Shown here piece by piece: positions 16,254 to 25,745 of a DNA stretch of 64,000 bases. Each line of letters starts with the position of its first letter. Positions within the stretch are counted from its first letter, which is position 1. The notes beneath the pieces were generated by a model that saw only the letters and a list, made by a program, of their open reading frames with translations, did not search any database and was not told the origin of the DNA. The DNA comes from Streptomyces caelestis (GTDB lineage: Bacteria; Actinomycetota; Actinomycetes; Streptomycetales; Streptomycetaceae). The stretch covers positions 5,766,001 to 5,830,000 of the forward strand of contig NZ_JACHNE010000001.1 of assembly GCF_014205255.1 (NCBI RefSeq), in the 5' to 3' direction. The position numbers and the translations under genes are program-made.

Positions 16254-16445
16254 GGGATTCCTCGGCTGGTAGGGCCGCCGGTTCTTTCCGGCGGCACGGC
16301 TGCCCGACAACACCACCCAGCGTAGACACCTGGGGCGGATCGGGCCTCGGTGCTTCGCCGACTGATGGCCTGCGGCAGGATGGATGCCACCTGGTACGCA
16401 CGCGTCGCTCACGCTCGTACTGAAGACAACCGCTGGAGACGCCCG

Positions 16446-17567
16446 GTGAGTTCCCCAGATCCGCAGGTTCGCGCAGCGCGAAACCAGTCAACCAGTTCCG
16501 CGAGTCCCCCGGCACGCGGACCCGTCGTCGCGGTCACCGGTGCCGCGTACGGCGTCGGCGCCCTGCTCACCGAGCGGCTCGCCGCGTCGGACGAGGTCAA
16601 ACAGGTCGTCGCCATCGACGAACGGCGTGGCGAGTGCGCCGCCGCGCAGTGGCACATCCTGGATGTACGGGATCCGGCCATCGCCGAGAAGCTGCGGGGC
16701 GCCGACGTGGTGGTGCACCTGGCGCTGGACCTCGACCTGGAGACCGACGCCGCCGCTCGAACGGCCTACAACGTCCGGGGGACGCAGACCGTCCTGACGG
16801 CGGCCGCGGCGGCCGGAGTGCACCGGGTCGTGCTGTGCACCTCGGCCATGGTCTACGGGGCGCTGCCGGACAACGAGCTGCCGCTCTCCGAGGACGCCGA
16901 GTTGCGGGCCACGGCGGAGGCGACGGGCGTCGGTGACCTGCTGGAGATCGAGCGGCTGGCGCGGCGGGCGCCGCGTGCGCACCCGGGGCTCAACGTCACC
17001 GTGGTACGGCCGGCCATCCTGGTGGGAGGCACGGACACGGCGCTGACCAGGTACTTCGAGTCTCCTCGGCTGCTGGTCGTCGCCGGGTCCCGGCCCGCGT
17101 GGCAGTTCTGCCACGTCGAGGACCTGTGCAGCGCGCTGGAGTACGCCGTCCTGGAGAAGGTCGACGGGGAACTGACCGTCGGGTGCGACGGCTGGCTGGA
17201 GCAGGAGGAGGTCGAGGAGCTCAGCGGCATCCGGCGGATGGAGCTGCCGTCGGCGGTCGCGCTGGGGGCGGCGGCGCGGCTGCACCGCATCGGGCTCACG
17301 CCGTCTCCGGCCGGGGACCTGGCGTACACGATGTACCCCTGGGTGGTGAGCGGCAGCCGGCTGCACGACGCCGGGTGGCGGCCGCAGTACACCAACGAGG
17401 AGGTGCTGGCGGAACTCCTGGAGGAGGTCTCCGGCCGGCACACGGTGGCCGGCCGGCGACTGGGCCGCAAGGACGCGACGGCCGCGGGTGCCGCGGGTGC
17501 GACGGTGGCGCTGCTGGGTGCGGCCGCGGTGGTGCGACGGGCCCGGAAGGCCCGGCGGCGCATCTGA
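16446..17567 (+). CDS. SDR-family NAD-dependent epimerase/dehydratase with C-terminal membrane tail
   Basis: A 373-aa extended short-chain dehydrogenase. The nucleotide motif TGAAYGVG starts near residue 32. HILDVRDP, VVHLALDLD, SAMVYG (Ser/Tyr region) and the VVRPAILVGG strand follow. The last 30 residues form a hydrophobic helix (AAGAAGATVALLGAAAVV) and an Arg/Lys tail, suggesting a tail-anchored enzyme. GTG 16446 is chosen at the end of the divergent region shared with the metalloprotease gene (16254-16445, no other gene seen). Substrate unknown; nucleotide-sugar or lipid-linked sugar is plausible. Confidence 0.82.
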   Translation: MSSPDPQVRAARNQSTSSASPPARGPVVAVTGAAYGVGALLTERLAASDEVKQVVAIDERRGECAAAQWHILDVRDPAIAEKLRGADVVVHLALDLDLETDAAARTAYNVRGTQTVLTAAAAAGVHRVVLCTSAMVYGALPDNELPLSEDAELRATAEATGVGDLLEIERLARRAPRAHPGLNVTVVRPAILVGGTDTALTRYFESPRLLVVAGSRPAWQFCHVEDLCSALEYAVLEKVDGELTVGCDGWLEQEEVEELSGIRRMELPSAVALGAAARLHRIGLTPSPAGDLAYTMYPWVVSGSRLHDAGWRPQYTNEEVLAELLEEVSGRHTVAGRRLGRKDATAAGAAGATVALLGAAAVVRRARKARRRI

Positions 17568-17684
17568 CCCGCCCGGCCGGCCCGGCCTCGCCGGGGCCTG
17601 TCGTAGGAGAGTCCAACGCCCACGCGCGCGTGCCGGTCGATAGCTCTATTCCGTGCCGTCGGTCGCGTACGGCACGATGGAGGC

Positions 17685-18146
17685 ATGGCATCCACGAACG
17701 ATCACCCGGGTGAGCAGGCCGCGCAGGATCCGATCAGGCTGATCGGGATCCGGGACACGGCCCTTTCCGTGGACGAGGTGTTCCGGGCCGTCGGAGACGA
17801 CGCGGCCGGCGGCACGGCGCTGTTCGTGGGCACCGTGCGGAACCACGACGGGGGTGCCGACGTGGCGGAGCTGGGGTATTCCTGCCACCCCAGTGCCGAG
17901 GCCGAGATGAGGCGGATCGCCGAGAAAGTCGTCGCGGAGTTCCCGGTGCGGGCGCTGGCGGCCGTGCACCGGGTGGGGGACCTCAGGGTCGGTGACCTCG
18001 CCGTGGTCGTCGCCGTCTCGTGTCCGCACAGGGGGGAGGCCTTCGAGGCCTGCCGGAAGCTGATCGACGACCTCAAGCACGAAGTGCCCATCTGGAAGCA
18101 CCAGAAGTTCTCCGACGGCACTGAAGAGTGGGTGGGCGCCTGCTGA
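17685..18146 (+). CDS. moaE: molybdopterin synthase catalytic subunit MoaE
   Basis: A 153-aa MoaE. It has GGTALFVGTVRNHDGG near the start, VHRVGDLRVGD, SCPHRGEAF, and the catalytic Lys motif KHEVPIWKHQ near the end. With MoaD thiocarboxylate it inserts the dithiolene sulfurs into precursor Z. No moaD or other cofactor gene is adjacent, so it stands alone here. Confidence 0.93.
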   Translation: MASTNDHPGEQAAQDPIRLIGIRDTALSVDEVFRAVGDDAAGGTALFVGTVRNHDGGADVAELGYSCHPSAEAEMRRIAEKVVAEFPVRALAAVHRVGDLRVGDLAVVVAVSCPHRGEAFEACRKLIDDLKHEVPIWKHQKFSDGTEEWVGAC

Positions 18147-18261
18147 ATCCGGGACGCTGCCTTCCGGTTGCGTAACCGGACCCCCGGCGTGAGCGTTGTC
18201 ACTGCGGATGGTTAATCTGCTGATCAGTCAGTTGCGGACACTCAAGGGGTTGGAGGTCGGC

Positions 18262-18426
18262 ATGGCGGCGCTCGCCTGGTTGCTGATTCCGCTTGTGGCT
18301 GCGATCGGCGCGGGCCTCTGGGGCAGTTGGGCCAACCGGACTCGCAAGGTCCGTGGCGACGGCCCGGAACTCATCGGTTACACCCGCTTCCGCGAGGCCA
18401 TGGAGAAGCCCCGGCCGGGTAGCTGA
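18262..18426 (+). CDS. small single-span membrane protein
   Basis: A 54-aa protein with one N-terminal transmembrane helix (LAWLLIPLVAAIGAGLWGSW), then a basic stretch and a Pro-rich end. ATG 18262 has GGAGG at 18252-18256. It sits 100 bases before the PDZ protease gene in the same direction. Function unknown. Confidence 0.75.
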   Translation: MAALAWLLIPLVAAIGAGLWGSWANRTRKVRGDGPELIGYTRFREAMEKPRPGS

Positions 18427-18465
18427 CGGCCAGGGAAACAGCAGGTCACAGGCGTTTGAACCCAC

Positions 18466-18490
18466 AGGGCCGCCCCGGACGGGCGGCCCT
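18466..18490 (+). terminator. hairpin after the small membrane protein
   Basis: AGGGCCGCC (18466-18474) pairs with GGCGGCCCT (18482-18490) across a 7-nt loop, just before the PDZ protease gene. No T-run, so strength is uncertain. Confidence 0.5.
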
Positions 18491-18528
18491 GACGGTGCGC
18501 TGACAGGACCGTCCCGTACTGTCGAGTC

Positions 18529-19620
18529 ATGCCACGCCGCACTGCGACGATGCTCGCCTCCACCCTGATGCTGATCGCGCTCCTGTGCGCGGGAGTGTTC
18601 ATCCCCGTGCCGTATTCGGAGATGTCCCCGGGGCCGACGGTGAACACGCTGGGCGATCACGGCGGCGAGCCGGTGCTCCAGATCTCGGGGCGCAAGACGT
18701 ATGCCGCCAGTGGCCATCTGAACATGACGACGGTCCGGGTCACCAGCGCCGACTACCGGATGAACCTGGTCGAGGCCGTCTACGGCTGGCTCGCGCATGA
18801 CAACAAGGTGGTGCCGCACGAGACGCTCTACCCGGACGGCAAGACCGAGGAGCAGTCCACGCAGGAGAACGCCGAGGAGTTCAGCCAGTCCCAGGAGAGC
18901 GCCAAGGTCGCCGCGCTGAAGGAACTCGACGTTCCGGTGAGGTCGTGGGTCATCGTCTCGACGGTCGTCAAGGGATCCCCGGCCGAGGGCGAGCTGCACG
19001 CCGGGGACGTGATCAAGGCCGTCGACGGTACGGCGGTGAAGGAACCGGCCGACGTCGCGAAGCTCGTCACGAAGCACAAGCCGGGCCAGGACGTCCGCTT
19101 CACGATCGTGCCGGCCAAGGAGCAGGCCGCCGCTGAGAAGGAGAAGCGGACGCCGACGAAGACGCAGGACGTCACCATCACCACGACGACCTCGGACGAC
19201 ACCGGCGAGAAGCGGGCCATCGTGGGGATCTCCGCGGGGACCGACCACACGTTCCCGTTCACCATCGACATCAAGCTGGCCGACGTCGGCGGGCCGAGCG
19301 CCGGTCTGATGTTCGCGCTCGGCATCTATGACAAGCTCACGCCGGGCAGCCTCACCGGGGGCAAGTTCGTGGCCGGCACGGGGACGATCGACGACGAGGG
19401 CAAGGTCGGTCCGATCGGCGGCATCGAGATGAAGACCGTGGGTGCGCGGGCCAAGGGCGCGCAGTACTTCCTGACGCCCGCGGACAACTGCGAGGCCGCC
19501 GCCAAGGACACCCCCGAGGGCCTCACCCTCATCAAGGTGAAGACCATCGACGACGCCCTCGGCGCTCTCAAGGACCTGCGCAGCGGCGACACCGCCGATC
19601 TGCCGAAGTGCGGTAAGTAG
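18529..19620 (+). CDS. PDZ-domain Lon-like (S16) protease, YlbL family
   Basis: A 363-aa membrane-anchored protease. An N-terminal transmembrane helix (residues 9-25) is followed by an extracytoplasmic PDZ domain (VVKGSPAEGELHAGDVIKAVDG, about 145-195). A Lon-type proteolytic domain follows, with the Ser in GGPSAGLMFAL and the Lys in GGIEMKTVGA, a Ser-Lys dyad. There is no ATPase domain, which separates it from Lon. Bacillus YlbL removes a cell-division inhibitor; the Streptomyces substrate is unknown. Confidence 0.9.
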   Translation: MPRRTATMLASTLMLIALLCAGVFIPVPYSEMSPGPTVNTLGDHGGEPVLQISGRKTYAASGHLNMTTVRVTSADYRMNLVEAVYGWLAHDNKVVPHETLYPDGKTEEQSTQENAEEFSQSQESAKVAALKELDVPVRSWVIVSTVVKGSPAEGELHAGDVIKAVDGTAVKEPADVAKLVTKHKPGQDVRFTIVPAKEQAAAEKEKRTPTKTQDVTITTTTSDDTGEKRAIVGISAGTDHTFPFTIDIKLADVGGPSAGLMFALGIYDKLTPGSLTGGKFVAGTGTIDDEGKVGPIGGIEMKTVGARAKGAQYFLTPADNCEAAAKDTPEGLTLIKVKTIDDALGALKDLRSGDTADLPKCGK

Positions 19621-19645
19621 CCGCCCGGGCCGGGCAGCCGCCCGG

Positions 19646-20188
19646 CTACTCCTCGAACGTCGCCGCCAGTGCCTCCGCCAGGCCGGGCACCAGGTCGGAG
19701 CCGGTGAGGACCTCCGTCGGGGAGTCCTTCTCGCGCAGGCGCAGGGCCGACTCACGGGCGCCGTCCCGCAGGACCGCGACCGTCATACGGACCTCCTGGC
19801 GGTCCGGGTGGTCCGCCACCCACTTCGTCAGGGCGGCCTCGTCCAGGCCCTGCGGAACCTGGGCCTCCGCGGACGGCGGCAGCATCAGGCGCTCCACGGC
19901 GAGGGCACAGCCGACCACCGCGTCGGGCCAGGCGATGGTGGCGAGGAACTCGTCGAGCGGCTTGCCTGTTGGAACTTCGTCCTGCTCGATCGGGGTGAGG
20001 CCGGAGCTCTCCGACTCGTCGCCCAGACCGAGCCGGTCCGCGAGCGAGGGTTGTTCGGCCCGGAGGCGGGCGGTGTCGACGAGTGCGAAGAGGCGGGCGG
20101 GCTGGTCCCAGCCGAGGCCGGAGACGTACTCGTCGATCTCGAGCACGGCCCGGGTGAGCGGGCTCGCCGCCATGGGAGTGTTGGACAT
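19646..20188 (-). CDS. PPA1309-family conserved actinobacterial protein
   Basis: A 180-aa soluble protein of unknown function found widely in actinobacteria (MSNTPMAASPLTRAVLEIDE at the start, LPPSAEAQVP mid-protein). No catalytic motif. ATG 20188. It is convergent with the PDZ protease gene (25 bases apart, with short GC-rich inverted repeats over the stops) and divergent from the UPF0182 gene. Confidence 0.82.
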   Translation of the reverse strand: MSNTPMAASPLTRAVLEIDEYVSGLGWDQPARLFALVDTARLRAEQPSLADRLGLGDESESSGLTPIEQDEVPTGKPLDEFLATIAWPDAVVGCALAVERLMLPPSAEAQVPQGLDEAALTKWVADHPDRQEVRMTVAVLRDGARESALRLREKDSPTEVLTGSDLVPGLAEALAATFEE

Positions 20189-20330
20189 GGTCACAATCCT
20201 GCCTCGTTCCTGACCGGAATCGGGAACCGAGTAAACGGTGAGTAAGTTGCATAGGTGGGGGCCCACGATCACGGGGGCCACAGACGGTCCGTGAAGACGC
20301 GGGCCTGACGAATCAACAGCGAACTTCGAG

Positions 20331-23294
20331 GTGCGCACCTTGGCTTTCCAGATGCCGGACCGCGGCGGAGGCCCTTCGGGGCCGCGGATCAGAGTGGGCC
20401 GCCCGTCCCGGCGTGTCCGGACCCTGCTCATGACACTGGGCGTCCTGGCCGTCCTCGGCATGGTGTTCACCATGTTCGCGGGCTTTTGGACGGACTGGCT
20501 CTGGTACCGGTCGGTGAACTACTCGTCGGTCTTCACCACCACCCTGTGGACCAAGATCGGGCTCTTCTTCGTCTTCGGTCTGCTCATGGCCCTCGCGGTC
20601 GGCTTCAACATCTGGCTGGCCCACCGGCTGCGGCCGCCGCTGAGCGCCATGTCCATGGAACAGCAGAACCTCGACCGCTACCGGATGAGCATCGCGCCCT
20701 ACAAGAAGTGGCTGCTGCTCGGGATCACGGCCCTGGTGGGCCTGATCGCCGGCGCCTCCGCGTCCGGCCAGTGGCGGACCTGGCTGATGTGGATCAACGG
20801 CGTGCCCTTCGGCCAGAAGGACCCCCAGTTCAAGCTGGACGTCGCCTTCTACGCCTTCGACCTGCCCTGGTACCGGTTCCTGCTCGGCTTCGGCTTCGCC
20901 GCCGCGATCCTGTCCGTGATCGCCGCCGCGCTCACGCACTACCTGTACGGCGGCCTGCGCGTCACCAGCCCCGGCGCCCGCGCCACGGCGGCGGCCACCG
21001 GGCACCTGTCGGTGCTCATCGGCATCTTCGTGGCCCTCAAGGCGGTCGCGTACTGGCTCGACCGGTACGGACTCGCGGTCAAGTCCAGCGACTTCAGGGC
21101 GACCGACAACTGGACGGGCCTGAGGTACGTCGACGCCAACGCCTACCTGCCGGCCAAGACGATCCTGTTCTGCATCGCCGTCATCTGCGCGCTGCTGTTC
21201 TTCGCCACCATCTGGCGGCGCACCTGGCAGCTGCCCGTGATCGGCTTCGGTCTGATGGTGCTCTCCGCGATCCTCATCGGCGGCCTGTACCCGGCGATCG
21301 TGCAGAAGTTCCAGGTCCAGCCGAACGAGCAGGCCAAGGAAGCGCCGTACGTCGAGAAGAACCTCGAGGCGACGCGCAAGGCCTACGGCATCGACGGCAC
21401 CAAGGTCACCGACTACTCGGGCACGAGCAAGACCGAGGACAAGACCACGCTCCGCGACGACGTCGGCTCCACGGCGAGCATCCGGATCATGGACCCGAAC
21501 ATCGTCTCGCCGACGTTCCAGCAGCTCCAGCAGATCAGGAACTACTACGCGTTCCCGAACAACCTGGACGTCGACCGCTACGCCAAGGACGGCAAGGAGC
21601 AGGACACGGTCATCGGCCTGCGTGAGCTGAACCTGGCGGGCATCCCGAAGAAGAACTGGATCAACAACCACTTCCGTTACACCCACGGGTTCGGAGTGGT
21701 CGCCGCCCAGGGCACCAGCGCCGACGCCCAGGGCCGGCCGAACTTCACGGAGTCCGATCTGCCCTCCGAGGGCGACCTCGGCACGTACGAGCAGCGGATC
21801 TACTACGGCGAGAAGACCGACACGTACTCGATCGTCGGCGGTCCCCAGAAGGAGATCGACTACTCCGACGACAACGGCGAGAAGACCACCAGCTACAAGG
21901 GCGACAGCGGGGTCAACCTCTCCAACCCGGTCAACCGGGCCGCGTACGCGGTGGCGTTCGGCGAACCGCAGATCCTGTACTCCGGCGCCATCGGCGACGG
22001 TTCGCGGATCCTGTACAACCGCACGCCCAAGGAGCGCGTCGAGGCCGTCGCCCCCTGGCTGACCATCGACGGCGACGCCTATCCGGCGGTGGTGAACGGC
22101 CGCATCCAGTGGATCGTCGACGCGTACACGACGACGAACGGATACCCGTACTCCTCGCGTACGACCCTCGGTGACACCACGGCGGACTCGCTGACCGCCG
22201 CCAACGACAACCGCGCGGTGGTGGCCCAGCAGAACCAGGTCAACTACATCCGCAACTCGGTGAAGGCGACCGTCGACGCGTACACCGGCGAGGTCAAGCT
22301 CTACCAGTGGGACACCAAGGACCCGGTCCTGAAGACCTGGATGAAGGCCTTCCCGGACACGGTGGAGCCCAAGGGCGAGATCTCCAAGGACCTGATGGAC
22401 CACCTGCGCTACCCGCAGGACCTGTTCAAGGTCCAGCGGGAGCTGCTCACGCGCTACCACGTGAGGGACGCGACGACGTTCCTCAGCGGCAGCGAGGTGT
22501 GGCAGGTGCCGGACGACCCGACGAACCGGTCGGGCAACGCGGTGCCGCCGTACTACCTGAGCATGAAGATGCCCGACCAGCAGGCCCAGTCGTTCTCGCT
22601 GACGACGACCTTCACGCCCAACGGCCGGGACAACCTCAGCGCGTTCATGGCGGTCGACGCCGAGGCGGGCACCAGTGACTACGGCAGGATCAGAATCCTG
22701 AAACTGCCGACGAACACGACGGTCAACGGACCCAAGCAGGTCCAGAGCCAGTTCAACTCCCAAGAGGAGATCGCCGAGTCCATCAGGCTCCTGAGAGGCG
22801 GCGACTCCGAAGTCGAGTACGGCAACCTGCTGACGGTGCCGCTCGACGGCGGACTGCTCTACGTGGAGCCGGTCTACGTACGCGGTGGTGGACTGAAGTA
22901 CCCGCTGCTGCGGAAGGTGCTGGTCACCTACGGAGGCCAGACCGCCTTCGAGAACACACTCGACGAGGCCCTCAACAAGATCTTCGGAGCGGAGGGGCAG
23001 GCCCCGAAGCCACCGGACGAGGGCGACACCACGACGCCACCGCCGACGTCCGACAACCCGACGGTCCAACAGGCCCTGGAGGATGCCCAGAAGGCGTTCG
23101 ACGCGGGTCAGGAGGCCCTGAAGGAGAACGACTGGGAGGCGTACGGCCGGGCGCAGAAGGACCTCGAAGAGGCTCTGCAGCGGGCCGAGGACGCGCAGGC
23201 CCAGGCCGGCCGCGGGGGTGCCGGGGGCGGCGAGAGCAAGCCCAGTGCCAGCCCCAGCCCCAGCGGCAGTCCGAGCCCGAAGCCGAGCAGTTAG
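20331..23294 (+). CDS. UPF0182-family large multi-span membrane protein
   Basis: A 987-aa protein. The N-terminal third has about seven transmembrane helices (e.g. TLGVLAVLGMVFTMFAGF, LLLGITALVGLIAGASA). A roughly 550-residue extracytoplasmic region rich in Asp/Tyr/Asn follows. The end has a charged coiled coil (ALEDAQKAFDAGQEALKEND) and a Ser/Pro tail. The UPF0182 family is conserved in actinobacteria without assigned function. The start is ambiguous: GTG 20331, TTG 20340 (which has GAGGTG 8 bases upstream) or ATG 20352, all in frame. A tRNA gene follows 56 bases later. Confidence 0.88.
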   Translation: MRTLAFQMPDRGGGPSGPRIRVGRPSRRVRTLLMTLGVLAVLGMVFTMFAGFWTDWLWYRSVNYSSVFTTTLWTKIGLFFVFGLLMALAVGFNIWLAHRLRPPLSAMSMEQQNLDRYRMSIAPYKKWLLLGITALVGLIAGASASGQWRTWLMWINGVPFGQKDPQFKLDVAFYAFDLPWYRFLLGFGFAAAILSVIAAALTHYLYGGLRVTSPGARATAAATGHLSVLIGIFVALKAVAYWLDRYGLAVKSSDFRATDNWTGLRYVDANAYLPAKTILFCIAVICALLFFATIWRRTWQLPVIGFGLMVLSAILIGGLYPAIVQKFQVQPNEQAKEAPYVEKNLEATRKAYGIDGTKVTDYSGTSKTEDKTTLRDDVGSTASIRIMDPNIVSPTFQQLQQIRNYYAFPNNLDVDRYAKDGKEQDTVIGLRELNLAGIPKKNWINNHFRYTHGFGVVAAQGTSADAQGRPNFTESDLPSEGDLGTYEQRIYYGEKTDTYSIVGGPQKEIDYSDDNGEKTTSYKGDSGVNLSNPVNRAAYAVAFGEPQILYSGAIGDGSRILYNRTPKERVEAVAPWLTIDGDAYPAVVNGRIQWIVDAYTTTNGYPYSSRTTLGDTTADSLTAANDNRAVVAQQNQVNYIRNSVKATVDAYTGEVKLYQWDTKDPVLKTWMKAFPDTVEPKGEISKDLMDHLRYPQDLFKVQRELLTRYHVRDATTFLSGSEVWQVPDDPTNRSGNAVPPYYLSMKMPDQQAQSFSLTTTFTPNGRDNLSAFMAVDAEAGTSDYGRIRILKLPTNTTVNGPKQVQSQFNSQEEIAESIRLLRGGDSEVEYGNLLTVPLDGGLLYVEPVYVRGGGLKYPLLRKVLVTYGGQTAFENTLDEALNKIFGAEGQAPKPPDEGDTTTPPPTSDNPTVQQALEDAQKAFDAGQEALKENDWEAYGRAQKDLEEALQRAEDAQAQAGRGGAGGGESKPSASPSPSGSPSPKPSS

Positions 23295-23350
23295 GGCCTG
23301 GCCTGGTCAAACGCCCACTCCGCGCCGTGATACAGTTGTGAACACAACGG

Positions 23351-23424
23351 CGCGGGGTGGAGCAGCTCGGTAGCTCGCTGGGCTCATAACCCAGAGGTCG
23401 CAGGTTCAAATCCTGTCCCCGCTA
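23351..23424 (+). tRNA. initiator tRNA-fMet (CAT), copy 1
   Basis: A 74-nt cloverleaf with CAT anticodon in loop CTCATAA. The anticodon stem carries three G-C pairs (GGG/CCC) and the first acceptor position is unpaired (C1 opposite T72); both are initiator hallmarks. The 3' CCA is not encoded. It is identical over all 74 bases to the copy at 25590. Confidence 0.95.
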
Positions 23425-23458
23425 CTGAAATCGCGAAGTCCGAGTGACGGAGCGACCG

Positions 23459-23495
23459 CGAAGGCCCGGATTCCACAAAGGAATCCGGGCCTTCG
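23459..23495 (+). terminator. terminator after tRNA-fMet copy 1
   Basis: A 16-bp perfect stem, CGAAGGCCCGGATTCC with GGAATCCGGGCCTTCG, and loop ACAAA, located 35 bases after the tRNA. Confidence 0.85.
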
Positions 23496-23658
23496 TGATG
23501 TGTGAACGCATGTGCTGGTGCGGGCAGCGGCCGCGCCGCCGGGGGGAGTTGGGCGATCTGTGTTTGACTTGTCTCTCTGTGGGCATGTCGACAAAACGCT
23601 GTAGTGACCTCACTGGCTGCGGTATACCAGGTGTACCCAGGTTGCAGGTGGTGCGACG

Positions 23659-25482
23659 ATGGACGTTATGGGGGACAAGGCAACTCTGTTCGAGACAGGG
23701 CGTTTTGTGCAGCCTTCCAGCCGGGAGGACACCGACACCCCGGACGAGACCGGGGAGATCGCCGACGAGGCGGCCGAGGAGCTGCGTCAGCGGCTCGCCG
23801 CGGAGGCCGGCGACGTCGAGGCGATGAGTGTCCTCGGGGCCATGCTGCTGCGCCGTGGTGATCTCGACGGTGCCGAACCCCATCTGCGTGCCGCCACCGC
23901 CGCGGGCGACCGGGCCGCGGCCAACAACCTGGGAGTCCTGCTCCACCAGCGGGGCTACGCCGACGAGGCCGCCGGCTGGTGGCGGATCGCCGCCGTCGCC
24001 GGATCCGCGGCGGCCGCGCACGCCCTCGGGCGGCACCACCGCGAGCGCGGCGACGAACCCGCCGCCGAGTACTGGCTGCGCCAGTCCGCGGAACAGGGAC
24101 ACACCCTGGGCGCGTACGCCCTCGCCGACCTGCTGGAGCACCGCGGCGACGCCGGGGCCGAGAAGTGGATGCGGGTGGCGGCCGAGCGCGGGCACCGGGA
24201 GGCGGCGTACCGCCTGGCCCGGGCGCTGGACCGGAAGGCGGCGCGGGAGGCCGACGGTGACAACGGTGTCCAGGTGCTGGACGAGGCCGAGCAGTGGTAC
24301 CGGCAGGCCGCCGCGCGCGGCCACCGGCGGGCCGCGCTGCACCTCGGGACGATCCTGGAGAAGCGCGGCGAGCTCAAGGAGGCCGGACGCTGGTACCTGA
24401 CGTCCGCCAAGGACGGCGAAGCGCGGGCCGCCTGCGCGCTCGGCTTCCTGCTGCGCGACGCGGGCGACACCGAGAACGCCGCCGTGTGGTGGCTGCGGGC
24501 CGCCCAGAACGGCGACGGCAACGCGGCGAACGCGCTGGGCGCGCTGCACGCCGAGCGGGGTGAGACCCAGACCGCCGAGCGCTGGTACCGGGCCGCGATG
24601 GACGCGGGCGACGTGAACGGCGCGTACAACCTCGGGCTGCTCTGCGCCGAGCAAGGGCGCACCGCGCAGGCCGAGCAGTGGTACCGGCGCGCGGCCTACG
24701 CCGGGCACCGGGAGGCCGCGAACGCGCTGGCGATCCTGCTGCTGCGGGGCGGCGACGAGACGGGCGCGGAGCCGTGGTTCTCCAAGGCCGCGGAGGCCGG
24801 GAGTGTGGACGCCGCCTTCAACCTGGGCATCCTGCACGCCGGCCGAGGGGAGGAGCGGGCCGCGCTGCGCTGGTACGAGCGGGCCGCTGCCGCCGGGCAC
24901 ACCGAGGCGGCGCTCCAGGTCGGCATGGCCCGGCTGCGGGACGGCGACGAACAGGAGGCCGAGCGGCACCTGCGGTGTGCGGCCGGGGGTGGGAGCGCCG
25001 AGGCCGCGTACCGGCTCGCGACCGTGCTCGACGCGCGCCGGCCGCCCGAGCCCGCGCACGAGCTCGGGGAGCCGGTGCACCGGCGGAGCGAGTGCGAGGA
25101 GTGGTACGAGAGAGCCGCTTCGCAGGGGCACCGGCGGGCGCAGGTACGGGTGGGCATGCTCGCGGCGGCCCGGGGGGACGTCGTCGAGGCGGGGCGGTGG
25201 TACCGGGAGGCGGCCGAGGCCGGGTCCCGCAACGGGGCGTTCAATCTCGGGCTGCTGCTGGCGCGGGAGGGGAGTGAGCCCGAGGCGGCGGCGTGGTGGA
25301 CTCGGGCGGCTGACGCCGGGCATGGGCGGGCGGCGTTGCGGCTGGCCCTCGTCTACGCGCGTCGGGGGGAGCTGGCGGAGGGGCAGCGGTGGGCCGACCG
25401 GGCGGTGGCGCTGGGGCCGGCCTCTGTGGCGGAACGGGCTGCTCGGTTGCGGGATGCGTTGCGGCAGGAGCTGTCGGCCTGA
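23659..25482 (+). CDS. Sel1/TPR-repeat protein
   Basis: A 607-aa protein made almost wholly of about 14 Sel1-like/TPR repeats of 35-36 residues. The repeating pattern is A...LG.L...RG....A..W...AA..G (e.g. AANNLGVLLHQRGYADEAAG, NGAFNLGLLLAREGSEPEAA). There is no signal peptide or catalytic domain, so it is probably an intracellular protein-interaction scaffold. ATG 23659 has GGTGG about 10 bases upstream; ATG 23668 is an alternative. It is bounded on both sides by identical initiator tRNA genes. Confidence 0.88.
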   Translation: MDVMGDKATLFETGRFVQPSSREDTDTPDETGEIADEAAEELRQRLAAEAGDVEAMSVLGAMLLRRGDLDGAEPHLRAATAAGDRAAANNLGVLLHQRGYADEAAGWWRIAAVAGSAAAAHALGRHHRERGDEPAAEYWLRQSAEQGHTLGAYALADLLEHRGDAGAEKWMRVAAERGHREAAYRLARALDRKAAREADGDNGVQVLDEAEQWYRQAAARGHRRAALHLGTILEKRGELKEAGRWYLTSAKDGEARAACALGFLLRDAGDTENAAVWWLRAAQNGDGNAANALGALHAERGETQTAERWYRAAMDAGDVNGAYNLGLLCAEQGRTAQAEQWYRRAAYAGHREAANALAILLLRGGDETGAEPWFSKAAEAGSVDAAFNLGILHAGRGEERAALRWYERAAAAGHTEAALQVGMARLRDGDEQEAERHLRCAAGGGSAEAAYRLATVLDARRPPEPAHELGEPVHRRSECEEWYERAASQGHRRAQVRVGMLAAARGDVVEAGRWYREAAEAGSRNGAFNLGLLLAREGSEPEAAAWWTRAADAGHGRAALRLALVYARRGELAEGQRWADRAVALGPASVAERAARLRDALRQELSA

Positions 25483-25547
25483 CGCTGCCCTGGGCTGCGA
25501 GGTGCTCTGCGTCGATACCGCGGTCGGGTGGGTGCCGGGTAAGCGAT

Positions 25548-25577
25548 TTGCATCCGTCCTCCGCGTTGACGTAACGT
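25548..25577 (+). promoter_or_regulatory. probable promoter of tRNA-fMet copy 2
   Basis: TTGCAT (25548-25553), an 18-base spacer, then TAACGT (25572-25577), ending 12 bases before the mature tRNA 5' end. Confidence 0.45.
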
Positions 25578-25589
25578 TGCATTCAACGA

Positions 25590-25663
25590 CGCGGGGTGGA
25601 GCAGCTCGGTAGCTCGCTGGGCTCATAACCCAGAGGTCGCAGGTTCAAATCCTGTCCCCGCTA
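25590..25663 (+). tRNA. initiator tRNA-fMet (CAT), copy 2
   Basis: Identical 74-nt sequence to the gene at 23351, with the same initiator features (C1/T72 mismatch, three G-C pairs below the anticodon loop, no encoded CCA). It is preceded by its own promoter-like hexamers and followed by its own terminator, so each copy is a separate transcription unit. Confidence 0.95.
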
Positions 25664-25670
25664 CTGAAGG

Positions 25671-25706
25671 CCGAGGGCCGGAATCCGGAAGGGTTCCGGC
25701 CCTCGG
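25671..25706 (+). terminator. terminator after tRNA-fMet copy 2
   Basis: CCGAGGGCCGGAA (25671-25683) pairs with TTCCGGCCCTCGG (25694-25706). Confidence 0.8.
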
Positions 25707-25745
25707 TGTGTCTACAGGCGGTGTCGTACCGCTTCCTCGTGCGAG

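Noticed and set aside
20313..23069. A 918-codon minus-strand open frame antisense to the UPF0182 gene.
   Set aside because: Arg/Val/Asp-rich shadow of a real membrane protein gene; no signal, motif or promoter.
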